From contig JAVSML010021669.1 of NCBI GenBank assembly GCA_038503035.1, positions 248,001 through 312,000 of the forward strand: a stretch of 64,000 nucleotides of DNA, given 5' to 3'. Position numbers and translations under genes: made by a program. A model generated the notes under the pieces. The model had not been told where the DNA came from. It ran no database searches and saw only the letters and a list, made by a program, of their open reading frames with translations. The stretch is from Crocodylus rhombifer (taxonomy: Eukaryota; Chordata; Crocodylia; Crocodylidae). Shown here piece by piece: positions 13,601 to 28,600 of this stretch. Position 1 is the first letter of the stretch, and every line of letters begins with the position of its first letter.

Positions 13601-16600
13601 AGGCCTCTACTTCAATTGTAGTTCATATAATAGAACTTTACATTTAGAAAGTTGTAGGGCAGGTAAGTTTTTACAGAGGACAAAGTTCTGTTATTTTTGA
13701 TTAAGCTAAAAACCTCATATAATTGCTAAACATTTCAGGGAATGTTGTTACTTGTGATGACCATGGGAGCTATGATGCTATATTTAGCATTGTAGCTACA
13801 ATGTGAAACTTGCTTTTATGACTTCAATTCTTATAGATAAATGACAAATTCATGTTGAAAAACTTTTTTATTCTGAATTGCAGGCTCTGTGGGTAGGAGT
13901 TTTTTTTTTATGTCTCTCTCCTGGGCCTAGCACAACCGAGAACATCTCTCTAAGATGCCATGCAGTACAAGTAATAAAGAAACCATTTTTTGTAGGTATA
14001 AGTGCATAAAGGGATTGTGTTTCAGTCTTTTTTTCAGAGCAGAAACCGAAAGATGGTTTCAAAGTAGACTTCATAAAATCAGCATGGCTAAGCAGGGGTC
14101 TAGTAACCTCTTCTGTCTATTCCTACGGTGGCTAAAACGCAGCTTGAGAGCAGCATGTGGCTCACTGGCATGGTACTTGTGACTCTCTGGAGCGTCTCTG
14201 CTGAAGCCCTGCCCGCTTCTTCCCGAGGTGGCTTCGTGGGAAACCGGGTTGCCGGGTGTAGGAACTGCTGCCATGCTTCTTACCCCGGGGTGTGCCTCCC
14301 GTGAGGAAAGCCAGAGCAGCTTGGCAGTGCAGTGGGGGGGGGGTGAGGAAACCATTCCAGTCAACGTCTCTCAGCACCTCTTCCTTCCCCTCTGCCCTCC
14401 TGTCTGGCTTTAGTGGAGGATCGGATGTGGCAGGGTGAGTAACTCTGGCCACACCTGGTGTATTCCTATAACTCATGATTTTTGAGGTTGTCATAAAAGG
14501 AGTTTAAAATTATGATATAGTTTAAAATGTTAGCATTATACACTTTAAATGCAGGCAATATGAAAGTTAAAATGGATGTGTAGTGATAGGGACAGTACAT
14601 TATGTACATGTATTGTACCTTGAGCCTGATGCCTATAATGGTCCATCTCTTTTGCCCCATATTAGGCTAATACACATCAAGTGCTATTTCTGTCAGTCTC
14701 TTATGCATTAATAATGGATGTATATATTTCAAGTGGTGACATGGCAATTATTTTTCTGCTTTAAAAATGCCTTTTTTGAATTTCTGTTATAAAGTTTGAG
14801 AAAATTAACAACTATTTAGTCATAGAATATTTATAGCTGTCCTGTGTTGAATGTTTTTTTTAGGTTTAACTTAAAATGAGATTGCAGCCAATTTTTTTCC
14901 CCAAATAGAAGTAAGTCTGGATATTATTCCTCTGTATGAAAATTCAGAGTTAAATTAGCTGAAATTCATTTATGTTTTGTTTTAAAAATCATCTGTGATT
15001 AGATTGTGCATTTGGAGATTTCTTGATAAAGCTAGAGGTATAAAGACGCAACTAATTTGAAGATTCAGTTTTAAGATAAATTTGCTTAACTAGAACTGAT
15101 GAGCAAAAAACAAGCTTTGAAAGTATAACTTGAATACTTTTGAAGAGGTTGTAAAAGTGGCTACTACATACTTAAAGTCTTGATTTTATTACACCAATTT
15201 TTAAAGCAAAGTTGTATATTGGCTTTTAACACTGTGTAACTAATACTCATTTCTGAGTTTGACTGCTACAGTTCATATGCAAACTAATGAAATTGTATTT
15301 TGACTGAAGGAGAAACCTGGATTTTTCCCTCAGTAAACTCCTTCTCATGTACCTTTTGGTTGAACAGTCTCTCTTATTGATTGATCCTTGTACATTCCTG
15401 AACAACCTGGGACATTAAGTGCAACTGATAATGGTGTCTTGTATATAAGTCTTTCACGCTCAATTTCAGATTTACTTTACCAAAATATACATAGGGATGA
15501 ATACATTCCCTTTTAAATTCAGACTTCACCGGGGTTTGTAAAGAATAATTTCAAGTGAAACAACAGAAAAGTCTTTCAAAGCAGATTTTAATTACTGAAG
15601 CTAAATTTTTAGCCTGTACCCCAGTATAGTCCATGGTTCTTGTGCATCTCCTGTGAAAAGAGTACATCTCCCAAGAGCATAGTATGGTCTTCTGCTGTTG
15701 AAGAGCTGTCTTGTTACTGAAAAATGCTATGTCCAGAGGCATCAACATGTGATATATTCACAAGTGACTTCATATTTTAATCATTATTTATGTCCATTTC
15801 TAGCCTGCCAGTTTTGCTGGTATAGATGTGATGATACAGGTTTCATGGCACAAAAACTACTGTATTTACTTGAATACAGGCCAAGGGCCCCTTTCCTCTT
15901 GCCCCCAGTCAGCATGGGGTAGGGGGAAGAAAGCCCCTTGTCTTGCATTCACATGCTTGGAAACTTAAATACATTATCTATTTTTGAAGTGTTGTCAAAA
16001 CTGTGTATACTCAGTAATGGAAACCAACTACATAGTTGATTTAAATGCAGCCAATGCTGAACGTGACTCCAAATGCATGGCACATATTGGGCAAAGATGT
16101 TGATGGAAACCTAGCTCAAGAATAAGTTAGTTTAGCTCATTTGATAAGATGTATGGTTTCATAGATGTTAGGGGCTGAAAGGGACTTTGGAAGATCATAC
16201 AGTCCAGCCACGCAAAATCCCCAGACGGGAGGATCCTGCTGTGAATCTGAGCCCATACCCAGGCTTGAACTCACAACTCTGTGGCTCCAGCTTCAGCACA
16301 CAACCCCCAAGCCCAAAGAGCCAGGCCGAGAGTAATGTTTACTGAGTGCAGTCCCCTTCACTGCTGACTTTTTTTAATCATGGTGAACCATGACACTGCA
16401 TACATTTCAACTGCCTCTTCACTCCCATGGCTGAGCTGTGCCTTTGTTTCCCATTTCCAATGATTCCTGATTTTTCACTAGCCTTAAATGTCTGACAAAC
16501 ATTACCAAGTGGAACCCCTAACAGTTTACCTAGAGATCCTCTATCAGCTCTTCTCTCAGCCTATCCAGGTGGAGCTGGACTAAGTTGTCCTGTGCCTAAT

Positions 16601-19600
16601 CTACATCTAAATTTTTGGAGGATCCCAGGATTTGTGATTGGAACTGGGTATTGTCATGAGTGCGAGGCTAATTATCACATGGAATCTTTGTGGAGAGTAT
16701 CTGGAGCAGTGCTGAGCTGTAGGGTCCCCATGGCTTGAAATGCTGTTGACTCTGCTGGGGCCCAGCCCAGTGAACTATATGGTAAATTATGAGCCTTTGG
16801 GCTGTGGACTAATATGCATTGTTTGTCCTACATATCGTTTCTCAGCCTGAAGTGTTAAGATCAAGTGACACTGGACCCCAAGGCCTCTTGGCGTAGGGCT
16901 TTCATGTAGAATAACTGCATAGATTTAGGGAGTAACTGAAGCCCCAGACTGATGGGTCTGGAAAGGAGGATACTTGCTTGGTGGTAGAGCCACATGGACT
17001 TGATGATTGAGTTTTGCTTAGTCAAATTTTGGGTATTGACTATCGGGCTTTGCCGCATTGAATTTGGAACTGATTTAGCCTTGATGAAGATTTAAAAAAA
17101 AAAAAAAAAAGATTGTCTTATATGTAGGTAGGTGCTTAAATGTTTGAGTACCATGCTAAAACTTTTAGCAATTTCAAAAAAGATAACATGGATCAATTCT
17201 GGATGAACTAAGTCTAGGGGTAGTATATGCAAATTACTACAGCAGCTGTTATTTTAAAGTCAGTGTTTTTCAATTTTGCTCTTCACTTCCATGTGCTCAG
17301 AGGGAGCAGGGTCTGACAAGGGGCTGCATGGGGAAGATGCTGGGGAGAAGCAGAGGGCAGGGGGTACCTGACCACTCCCTCACCAGATCTATTTTCCCTG
17401 CTGTAGTAGTGGAAGAGGGGCAAATTCAAGGCAATAATTAGATTCTAAACCTGGAAAATTATGGAAAATTTCTAAATTTGTAAATTATAAACTTTAGATT
17501 TTATATGTAATCTAATTATTAGGAGATCATCTTATAATCAGGGCTGTCTTTTATGTTTGAGTAAATGTGGTAACGGTTTTGTTCCTGGAATTCCCCAGAA
17601 TTCCCATAGAATCCTTGAATCCTTTCTTCACATCAGTTGGTGTACTCTGTAGTAGAAAAAAACACTTTGATTACTAATACAAGGGTTGCAGTATACTGTT
17701 TTCTGTCTTTTTTTGATACCTTATGCCCAGAGTGCAGGTTTCTTCATTTTAAACATAGCGGTATGGTACGTTCATTACTGTACTTGAGTATAAATTTTCC
17801 TTCATATATGTATGTGTCTACAACTCAGTTCTAAGTTATTAGTATTTGATTTGCAGATTTATGTTAGGGGGTGTTTCTATAACTCTTCTGTATTGTATTT
17901 AGTTAGAATGCTGTCTCTTTCTGTCGATTATTTGAAACTACTTAGTCTTCTAATACCCCTGAAAGGTGGAGAGGTGGAAAGCACACAAGAAATATTTATT
18001 CATCAGATACTTGAATGCTAGTTGATCTTACCCCCCCAGTTTCTTCTTAAACTTTTTTCATTATTTTATATCCCTAACTCTAAAAAGATCTCCCAGCTTC
18101 CACTTCTGATAAATGTAATTAATCCTACAACACACATGTTCATAAGCCAACATATGCCTGTGTCCAGTTCTAGCACTGAGTCCCAGTCAAAAATGGATTT
18201 CAGTGTCTGAAGTGATCTTAAGTCCCAAAATTTCACTTAAAATTGCAGTCATCAAACTCTCCATTCAGCTGCTCTATTCTGGGTTTGTGACATTTAAAAG
18301 CAAGGGTAACTTCAAAGTTCTGCTTCTGGGCATTTTCAGAAGCACATGGCCTTTGACAGGACTGAGTAGCCCTGGTGCCTTTGTCTTGCCTAAGTCTCAG
18401 TCTTAGGAACCCACAGACTGGGTTTTTCTCTACTTAATTCCCACTGGAATGGGTATTGTTTGTTTTAATAAATAGCCTAGTGCAGTGGAGACCAACCTTT
18501 TTGACAGATGTGCCACAAATTAAGACCCTCCTAGAGTGCCACTCTGATCCTCTTCTCCTGCTTTATCTGCTGCTCTGCATTCTGCTGCCTCCCGTGTCCC
18601 CATTCTGCCACATGCCAAACAGAGGCTGGCTGTGCCACTTATGGTACACTAGCTACAGGCTGGCCACCCTGACCTACTGATTTAAAATGCTTCAACACTT
18701 TAAAGTGTAGGTAAGTAGAGTTCAGTTCTCTATTTTGCCTGAGGGACTTTAAACCCATATCTCCTACCTTGTAGGCCGGGGTGGGTAAAATGTGGCCCGG
18801 GGGCCAGGTGCGGCCCGCCAGACCATTCTATCTGGCCCATGGGGCCCCTAAAAAAAATTATAAATATTAATTTTATCTGCCCCCAGGCTGCCTGTCACGT
18901 GGCCCTCAATGGCTTGCCAAAACTCAGTAAGCGGGCCTTCCTCTGAAATAATTGCCTGCCCCTGTTGTTCTGAGGTAAGGATGTATTCAGTCCATTGGAT
19001 TGAAGCAGTTCCATCCTACAAAAAAGTTATCAAACCACTTATTGAACTACAGAGTGAGAGTGAACTTGACTCTCTAGTGTGATATTTAGGGTACTTGTCT
19101 AGAGCTTGGGTGCGGGGTGGTATCTTAGGTTTTACTCCATTTTCTGAGAACTATGTTTATTTTATCCAATAATCTTCTTTAACCACTTGCCTAGAATCAT
19201 GTTTATTCTTATTGCTCCGGCCAATGAACTGCGAATTATTTTGTATAAGTGGAAACAGCTCCCGCAGGATGGGTTGTAGGCCTCCAGCCTTCATTAGTTG
19301 ATATCCTGCTACCTCAGGCAGGCATGTGGGACTCCTGAAACCTTCAAGTGGAAGGAATTGAACTTGGCTTTGCTAATCCTTGGTGAACTGCTCAGTGATT
19401 CTCCATTGTACAAAAGGAACTATTTCTTTTGCTCTTCTTTAGAAGAATGTATTTTGGAAAAAAAGAGGGCGGGGCTTGAGTGCCTGGCTTGTTGAGGGCC
19501 TGGCAAAGAGATGGCTTAGGCCTGTGAATCCCAAGTGGAAGATGCACCTTCTTGTGGTGCTAGTTTAGGGTCCTCAGTCCCCTGTAAGGAGGAAGGGATT

Positions 19601-22600
19601 TATGACTGTTTCTCTGTTAACTTACACTGCCAGAGATAGTTGTGTGCTGTCTTTATGGGTTCAAGTCTGGGACAAGTCCCTTTTTGAATTGTATAGGAAG
19701 CCAAGGTTTTGAACTTAAGGGCTGTGGGGCTTCCTCTGCAGTGGATTTTTTGGGTTGTTTTTTTTTTTTGGATCTGGGTCTAATCTTCCTGTTGCTACCA
19801 ACCACAGGTTGGGTTACTGACTGATTTAATCGATTATAAAGAATAAAATAAAAATATTCTGCTTAGACAATTTAGGAATGACTCGGAAACATGAATATAT
19901 TTGCATTCCTGTGTACCACGCTTCTCAATTATGCTAGCAAAATACACAAAATAATACACTGGAACCATAGTAAATTAATATAGCATGTATTGTCCTTGAT
20001 CATTGTGGAAGATGTGTACTGTGTAGAGCTGTGCAACTTTTGAAGAATGACAGAAACTCAAGCAGAAAAAGCAGCTTACAAAGTAAAAAATTGTCACTTT
20101 CTCGGGTTTGTTGAGCTTGACTGGGGTTCTTAGAATGGAATACATGTTTTGAGTTGCTTTAAATCAGTGGCTGGAGTTCTATGCTAGGTTTATGAATATG
20201 AATATTCTGTGTAGTCTGTGGCTTAAATATAACAGATGTGCTTGACTGCTCTCTGATGCTCACTTGGTTTGAGGCAGGGATGGCATGGACAGCTAATGAC
20301 GTAGCTTGGTTTCCATGGTAGTGACTTCATGTTATGTAAGGAAGTTGCATGTACACTGCCCTGGTTGTCATGGTTACAAGAGTCCTGCTTGAACAACCCT
20401 TTCTCAATCAACATTTTTAAATGGAATTACAAATATGCCAAGTTGTTTCAAATGCTTTCAGTTGGCTAACAATTTAAACCTTTACCTCTGCCCTCATTAC
20501 TAAGAGAAGTAGATATGGGAATGTTTAGGATAGCGGCCCTTAGTTCTAGAAGCCAAATCACATTCTAAAACCTTCCCTGTGTTTGTCTCAGGATTATCTT
20601 GCTGCGCATTGGCCCGTGTGGGAATACTACAGACCTCCCCTTCTGAAGTCAGTGTAACTCTAATCTTGTAGCTTGAGTCCATTCAGTAAGCATCAAAAGG
20701 GCAGTCTTGGTATACATCATATTTCCTCTTGCATCCATTTCTGAGGAAAGGGTTCACTCTGCATAAGTAACTTTTTCTCCAGTGATCTTAACTAATATCT
20801 GAGAGGAGTTAAAAAATTTGTAGGTCTGTGGAACAAATGCATGCTTTCTTAATTCTGTGTTCAAAATGCAGAACTCTTATCCCTTGCATTATAGATAGGT
20901 TTTGCAGATTGTCTCTGAAACCAACAAAAAAACCAACCTCAATAAAAATAAAATGCTGGTTTCCCAGTTGGAGCCCATGGTCCTTGCTGCCAGGAGGGGA
21001 AGGCAGCAGACAACATGGTGGCTTCCCTATCGTCTCTTCTACCCACCAGGCCTCTCTGCCAGTCGGTGCTGAGGGGTTGGGCTTCTCTGCCAGTCAGAGC
21101 TGGAGGGTGGCGAGCAGTGAGGCCACTGCCAAATTCCGGTGAAATTGGCTCTGCATGCCAAGAGCAGGCCACAAAAAAACCCTTCGTCTCACTGCAGTTT
21201 AGGTAGGTCCCCAATTATAGCTTCTCAGAGTGAGGGTTGGGACTTCCAGCTGTGTTCAAAAAATTTGGGCTAGGGGATTGCACTGTTGTAGGCAAAACTG
21301 TAAAAGCCAGCTGGCTGCAGGGGCTAAGAGGAAAGGAGCAGTCTATGCTATTGCTGCTAAGTTCTGTGTGCTACATGTTCTCATTCCTTTCCATCAGTAG
21401 TCTGACATGTCAGAGAAGAAAATTACAGTGTCAACAGTGTGACTAAAAACCTGGCAATTTGAGGGAGTGAGCAGTTTGGGTGTGAAGGAGGCAAAAGTTT
21501 AAAGATGACTGACTGTTGGAAGGTAACAGCATAGTGAGCAGTATGCACTCGGTACGTCCATGATGTTGCAAACAACATGTAATTGCATTAGTTGACAATT
21601 GCAGTCAGAAGTCTTGTGGTAGAGGTGATCTCTTCTATTAGATAGTTGCAAAAAATATATATATATATAATATCTGCAATCTTTTGGGCTCATACACCCT
21701 TCCTCAAGCAAAAGAGAATGCAAAGATTGTAAAATTTTTCCCAGGTAGAAATGAAACTTTGTATTGCCCAGGAGAACTGGAGGATGGTATAAGTTCTTCT
21801 GGGTGGAAAAGTATGTTTTATGCAAATTAGGCTTGAATAAAAGTTGGAACCAGTCTGTTTACCTCAAAGGTGTCCAATGGCAAGCAGGAAGTTGAATTTT
21901 GCTTCTTCGTTGATAATTAAAACGGATGACTTTCAAGGGCCTCAATAAGATAATCCTAGACCTAATTTTCATGCATCCCATTTCTAAGTTTTACATAATT
22001 GTCTTTCTTTTCAAACCTGTTCCACTAGAAGAACCAAAAAAAGAAATCAATATATGATTCCTGGTATTGGAACACTAACCAATTAGATGGAATTATGGGG
22101 AGTTGAAACCCAGTTCTTAGTATTTTTAATGGGCTTTTAAATGATTTATCGTTAGGGTTAATTAGCAGCAGGCAAAGTTACGGTATTTATCAAATGCTAC
22201 AAATTACACCTAACAGATTTTAAGCTTCAAGAGTCTTGTTTCAGTTTTACAGAGAATCAAAGGTTCCCAAGCAAGAAACTAGTTTTTTAACATAAAACTA
22301 GTATATTACAGTTGTAGTTCTACTCTTTTGTTTTTTGTAGAATACCAGTTAACTTTAGTGGGAGTTGCAAATCAGTGAGATCAGGACCGAGTCTTGTGTG
22401 TACAGTATTATTGCTGTAGTGAACAATGTTAATAGCTTGCCATTAGGGCTATGCAAAGCTTCTGTTGCTGATTTGATTGGGAGGAGATTTGGCCCAATTC
22501 GGTGGCCGAATCTCTGAATCCAAATCGAATCAGGACACCCATTAATCTGTTTGAATTGAATCGGAAGCCTTCAATTCAATTCAGAGAGATTTGCCAATTT

Positions 22601-25600
22601 GGCCATAGACACAGCTTTATATGGTTTTTCTACATACCTCAAGATACCAGGCAGCTCGTGAATGCTGAGATGGTGGGGCACAATGGACCCTCCCACGGGA
22701 GTACAAGGGGTCCCCAGTATCCTTGTTGGCAGACCCAGAAGTGAACCAGAAGCACTTCTGGTTCTCATCTGGATCCATCACAGAGCTTGTGGGGGACCCC
22801 CCCCCCCCCNNNNNNNNNNNNNNNNNNNNNNNNNNNNNNNNNNNNNNNNNNNNNNNNNNNNNNNNNNNNNNNNNNNNNNNNNNNNNNNNNNNNNNNNNNN
22901 NNNNNNNNNGTACTCTCGATCTCCCTTCGGGCCATCTCTCTCCATGCTCCTATGGGACACTTCATCCGCCCCATCATCTCAGTGTTCATGCACCATGCCT
23001 GGTACCTTGAGGTAAGTTGAAAAAACATATAAAGCTATGTCTATGGCCAATTCGCTGATTCTCCAAATCAGAAGTGAATCTTCAGATTCGGATTCAGCTG
23101 AATTGAATTGGGACAGTGATTGCAATCAGCAAATCAAATCACTGTCCCCCAATTCGGGCTGAATCTGAATTGAATGTGGCCCGGTTCTCACACCCCATCT
23201 TGCCATCATGAATCTTGAAGGCATAGATTGTCACAGGCCTCAGTAAAATGAACGGTTTTGACATTATGGGCCAATATTCTCCTTTGTTGTACTCTACTGT
23301 TGTCTCAAGATGGCCCAGTATACTTATCTGGTCTTGTAAATGACCCTTCTTAAGCAAGGAGTCCTGAGAGCTGTGAGTCTCAACCAGGATTCCAGGGCAT
23401 CCTGAGGTTTTCCCAGCTCCTTTAAAAGGTACTGCAAGGTACAAAGAAGTGATGACTGAGATGAGCAGACAAACTAAGTCGATAAATGTAGACTTAGGCT
23501 TGTCCCTGCCTGAACAATCCCCCAGTCTCTCTGCAAGGAGATAAACACTATTATATATAAATATGTTTTTAAAATTGAGTGTGCCTCAGTCCCAAGACTT
23601 GTGGAAAGGTGCTTTGAGTCCAAAAAGGTTGAGAACTACTGCCCTAGAGTCTGGGCACTGATGTGAATACCTTAGCCATCCTGAGACCTAGTTGCTTTGA
23701 TGCATTTATCCAGACTCCACCTGGCTGTGGGAGTTCTGGAGTTGCTAATTGATCTTCTCAGATAAATTGCAGCATGAAAGCAGAGAACACAAGTTTAGCA
23801 AAATAACTTCTGAACTACAGATGCTTCGCTTACAACAAAGCACACAGTTGCAGAAAAACAACAAATCCTCAGTGCCACTGTAACATGATCTCATCCCTTC
23901 TATGAGGTTTTTTTATTAGGTCCATGTCTTTAGGCTGGGCTGCCTTTCATGTTCTCCTCATTGTTAGCCTTCTTTGAGATGTCTCAGCTGCTAGCAGGAG
24001 CAAGGAAGCATAGGGTAGGCTGACCCTGTCAAAATCAGGCTAATTGTCATCACAAACTGGATATCATAATCTAACATAGGAGTTACAGTACAATCTGAGT
24101 AAGGGTCATAATGAAGTTAACAGTAAGAAAAAGTTTACAAAACAAAATGGTGTTCCTAATTTGACACAGACATGTTGCCAACTTGTCACACCCAAGAGCA
24201 GTGTGACCCAGGTAAAGCTTTGTGGTTCAGGACAGCTGGATACAAAGGAAGAAGCCAGGTGGGCAAACCCATGCATCTGGAGGGAGAATGTGGAATAAAC
24301 AAGGTTAGGCTGCTTTCACTGTCAAAAAACCTCTGGGTTTACAGCCTTTATCTGTTGCATGAACATTACAAATGGCTTTCACTCTGATTTTACCTCGATT
24401 AGTTGACTCAAATAAACTACCTCAATTTAAAAAGCACATCTCAGAATTATCTCAAGATTTTATTTTCTTGTTGCCCTTAATCCCCTACCACACCACATAC
24501 ACAGTTGTCTCCCCAGGATGGTTGGCCTGAATAAGGTTTTTCATCAGATGATAACCTGCTCACTTTGCATTGAAGTTATGTGGTAAATCACTGAAGTGCT
24601 AATATTTAAAAGTGTCCTCCCAGAACTACTCCTCTGTACTCAAAAACACGGACACGTTCTCCTGTAAGTAGCTGGACAAAATTGTGAGGTTTACCTTACT
24701 GCATCACAAAGGATTGTGGATTAAATCACCAGATGCAGATCATGCCAGGGACTGAGGGTATAGTAACATATATCTTACATTGTGGCTGGTCACACCTGAG
24801 CACTAATCCCTTCAGTTAACTCTACACCAAAGAAACACTTTTAGTTAATGAGATAAAAGTCCTTCTTTTTTTGCTAATGAAGACCCAAAGAAGAATTGTT
24901 TAAAAGATAATTACTTCATGGGACAGGACTGATGTGCCCAATTTGAAACTTCTACAGAAAGGAGCTACTTGCATGACGTTTTGTATATACTGATGTTTAG
25001 GAAAAGCGAACCTTGTGTATACTCAGAAAATAAACATACTACTAAACATCCACTCTGATTCTGCCTTACTGATTTGTCTTCTCAAAGGAAACTGGCCTGT
25101 GGCTACTTTTCATCTAAAGAGGTAATATTATGGATAATGATAGGACTTACAGATTTGCAAATGCTTATCATTACATTAAATGTAGTCTAAATCAGGTGGA
25201 GGGTGATGAGAAAAACAAAAGATTTGCATTTTCATCTTTTTCCCCACTCATTTTTGTGGTATGATTTAGCAGGTTGGGAACTTAGTTACACATTTTTCCC
25301 CCAAAAAAGCAATGCAAAACCACAGACATGTAATAATATATTATTGAGATTTGTTCCATAATTAGTATGAGTCATTATTTTGAAATTTATTACATGTACA
25401 ACTTTATTTTCTTTCACTTTGTAAGGTGGCATGAGAAACTCTTTGTAAGTGAGAACTAGTCACCTAGAAGGCCTCAGTTTCTAAAACTCAGTTCTTTGGG
25501 TTATGCAAGTATTATAAGTCTACTTTCCAAACTTACATGTCTCTTTTAGGGCTGTAAGTCCATTTAGAGCAGCTAGACCAGTTACTCAAACCTAAAGTGC

Positions 25601-28600
25601 ATTTAGGTAACTAAGTCCAGGAAACTAAGATTGAAAATTAAAACCAAGATTTTCAAACAACCAAAAAAAAAAAAAAAGTCCTTTTCTAACTCAGAAATGG
25701 GCTGAATGGTAGTGTTGGTTTGTGGGGGGCTTTTTTCAGTATACTTAAGCAAATGGCTTCTCCATTTTTAATTAAAGTTTCCCATGTCTGAAGCTTTAAC
25801 AGTGAAACGGGATGGAGGCTAATAACTTAAAGTAAATTTTTAAAAATGAAAGTATGCATATATTAAATTCAGCTGATTGGTGTGGCATTCAGGAACATTT
25901 TAAAATAAACTCTTTATAGATGTCTCTGAGGCCTTTCTACATGTTACATGTATCAAACAATTACAGGGTTAACTGAGCAATTAAGTTGGGCTGGCTACAC
26001 AGGCAAATTAACTGTGGCCCCTTAAAGTCCACTCAGCTACAAAGCTATTGCTGGAAAATATGTAGTAACTTTATAAATGGTTTAATTTACACATGTAACA
26101 GGGTCTGCCCTGAGGCTTGGAGTCCCACAGCTGAGCAGAGGCCCTGGCAGCTCCCCACAGCTTCTGGGACTGAGAGTACCATAGCTGTGGATTCTGGCCT
26201 ACATTGGGGTGCTGCTGGGACCCAGAGGAGTCTGCAGTTGTGGGATTCAGTCTCTGCAGATGTGAGGCACTAACACATTGGGTACGGGACTTGCAGCTGC
26301 TGGAGCTCGGTACTTGCTGGTACAGGGGGAGTCCTAGATGGTGATCCTGGGCTCCATGTGTTCCAACAATAAGGTGTGATAGGATCTGATGCTGGATCCC
26401 AGAATCATGCTTCCTGCCATGTACATATAGCATTTTGTGTGGATTGTGCATCAGATCCTATCTTGCCTTTACCTGAATGTCTACAGGGGGCCTGATAGTG
26501 AATATCTGGTGAAACAGATGACTGAATTATGTCAAGTCATTGCACTTCTAATGTAAATATAAGATCTGTTTTGTACATCATTGTTCAGAAGACTGCAGAA
26601 TTATAGTGGGCCATGATGAGATGAGCACAGTGAGATTGCATTGTTTTTATGCCCCAGAATGAGGAGCAGCAGATCTGAAGCAATCCTGTGGCTTAGGTGG
26701 TAAGATAATTGTTAAATGGTTGCTTGCTTTCTTGCTTGCAACAGACAGTTGGCCTGCGATAGAGGTGGGCATACTACAACTAAACTTACGTAACACATAA
26801 TGGTGTAGTTTTCCCAACGACTTTTCCAGTGATAACTGCACTGGATTGGGTAAAGCTACCTAGGTTTAGGGAACAGTGTTGCTCATCTGGTACTTTTGAC
26901 ATTGGTTTAGGCACGTCATAGGTCTAAGAGTTGTAGATTATTTCAGTATTCTGAACTGTAACAGTGTGTACACTTTAGATACTTGTTGATGGAAAAATGT
27001 GAGAAACCACTAAACCGTATACTTCTTCTGTAATGAGGAATTGCAATGTATTCTGTCAAATGAGATGTTCATAATGACACATACTGCCAGAAATCTTAGT
27101 ATGATTTCTGGGTGCACTTTAATCAGAAGAAAAGTGTTTTTTCTCAGAATAGTTTTATTTACTTGCTGAATTCATGTAAGTTGTACCAGCGAAAGCATTT
27201 GTACAGTTTGTGTTTACAGTACCATAGTCTCACATGCTGTTTGAACACTGCATCTATGACTTTCCTAAATCAGTTTATATAAATATTTCATTTGTTTATT
27301 CCTACTCTATTTTTATCATCAGAGTGGACTGTGCGCCCCTGTACTCCAGCACAGCTTTTTTCTGTGCTGCAAAAAACCCCAAGTGCTATCTCACACATTA
27401 ACTTCACCATTTCTTGTTCTTTCTAAATCGTTGGATCAAATGTTCAATTGGCTGCTTGACTTCTTGCCAGACACCATTTAAAAGCAATCTACATGTTCCC
27501 ATTTTCCACTGATATACAATATGGTACATGTTTGGTATTTCCGTGATAGAACCAGAATATGAGTTGTATTTTTGGATTGTAAGAGCTTTGACTATAAAAT
27601 GTTACTATTTATGTCTGTTAAAGTTATGGTATTAATCCTTTTAGGAATTCAGGCACATCTAAATGCAATTTTTTTGTCCTTCCCAGCCTGCCCCCTACTT
27701 TACAGTTTCCAGAACAAACTGATTCAAAATGAGCTCCTCTGGGCTCAACATAAATCACTAGGGCCAAGGATACATGATGTCAATCACATTCCATCTACTT
27801 CCATGCTCTGTGCACTCTTTTGTAAAAAGAGTCTGCCTGCCTCTTTAGTTTTCTTGTTACGTAGCTTGTTCCTGTTGTGTTCTGTTTGCTGTATATCTCT
27901 TATCTCAGAATCTCTGTTATTGATCATTACAATTCACTGATGTGCATAAAGTTTAACAAAAGTTGTTTTGTTTTTTTTAATAAATAAACTTACCTGAAGA
28001 TTTTGGAAATCTTTCTGGATGGCTAAAAAGGAGAGGAAAGATAGATGACCACGGATATGCACAGATTCTTAGGCATCTAACTTGGAGGCAGCCAAAGAGA
28101 TCATTCCTGAAAATGCACATTTTGGGGTAGGGGAAATTTTTGTTAGTGATGCACATTGGTTTCTATCAAAACTACACAATGCGCTTTCTGTAACCATAAT
28201 AGTGTAACAAAGCAGTAGTAAAATAAGCATCTGTCACTCTTGAAAGAGTAAGATTGTGTGGTGAACTATGCCATATGTAACTGCAAACTTCTGTAAGAAG
28301 ATGGCTATGAAGTGTAGTAGTGGAACAGAAAAGCTTGTTAATTTAATATTTCATAGATTTTTATATTGTTAGCAGTTCTCCTGTTCAAGAATTTTAGGTT
28401 GTGAGTTCTAGTAATGAAGTTAGGTTTTTCCACCCTTTTTAAAGCCTTTTTTTTTGAGGGGGGTAAGGGGGTGGGAGAAGGTGTTGTATATAGCTAATGG
28501 TGACCATATCACACTGTAGGTGGCTGACTTTAAAATCTCTAAATATTTCCAGCAGTGAGTTTTACCATATACTCAGTAAATATTCTACCAAGGTGTTCAG

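Noticed and set aside
22662..23015. Open frames spanning the N run
   Set aside because: They cross the assembly gap; the residues there are undefined and the flanks are repeat DNA.
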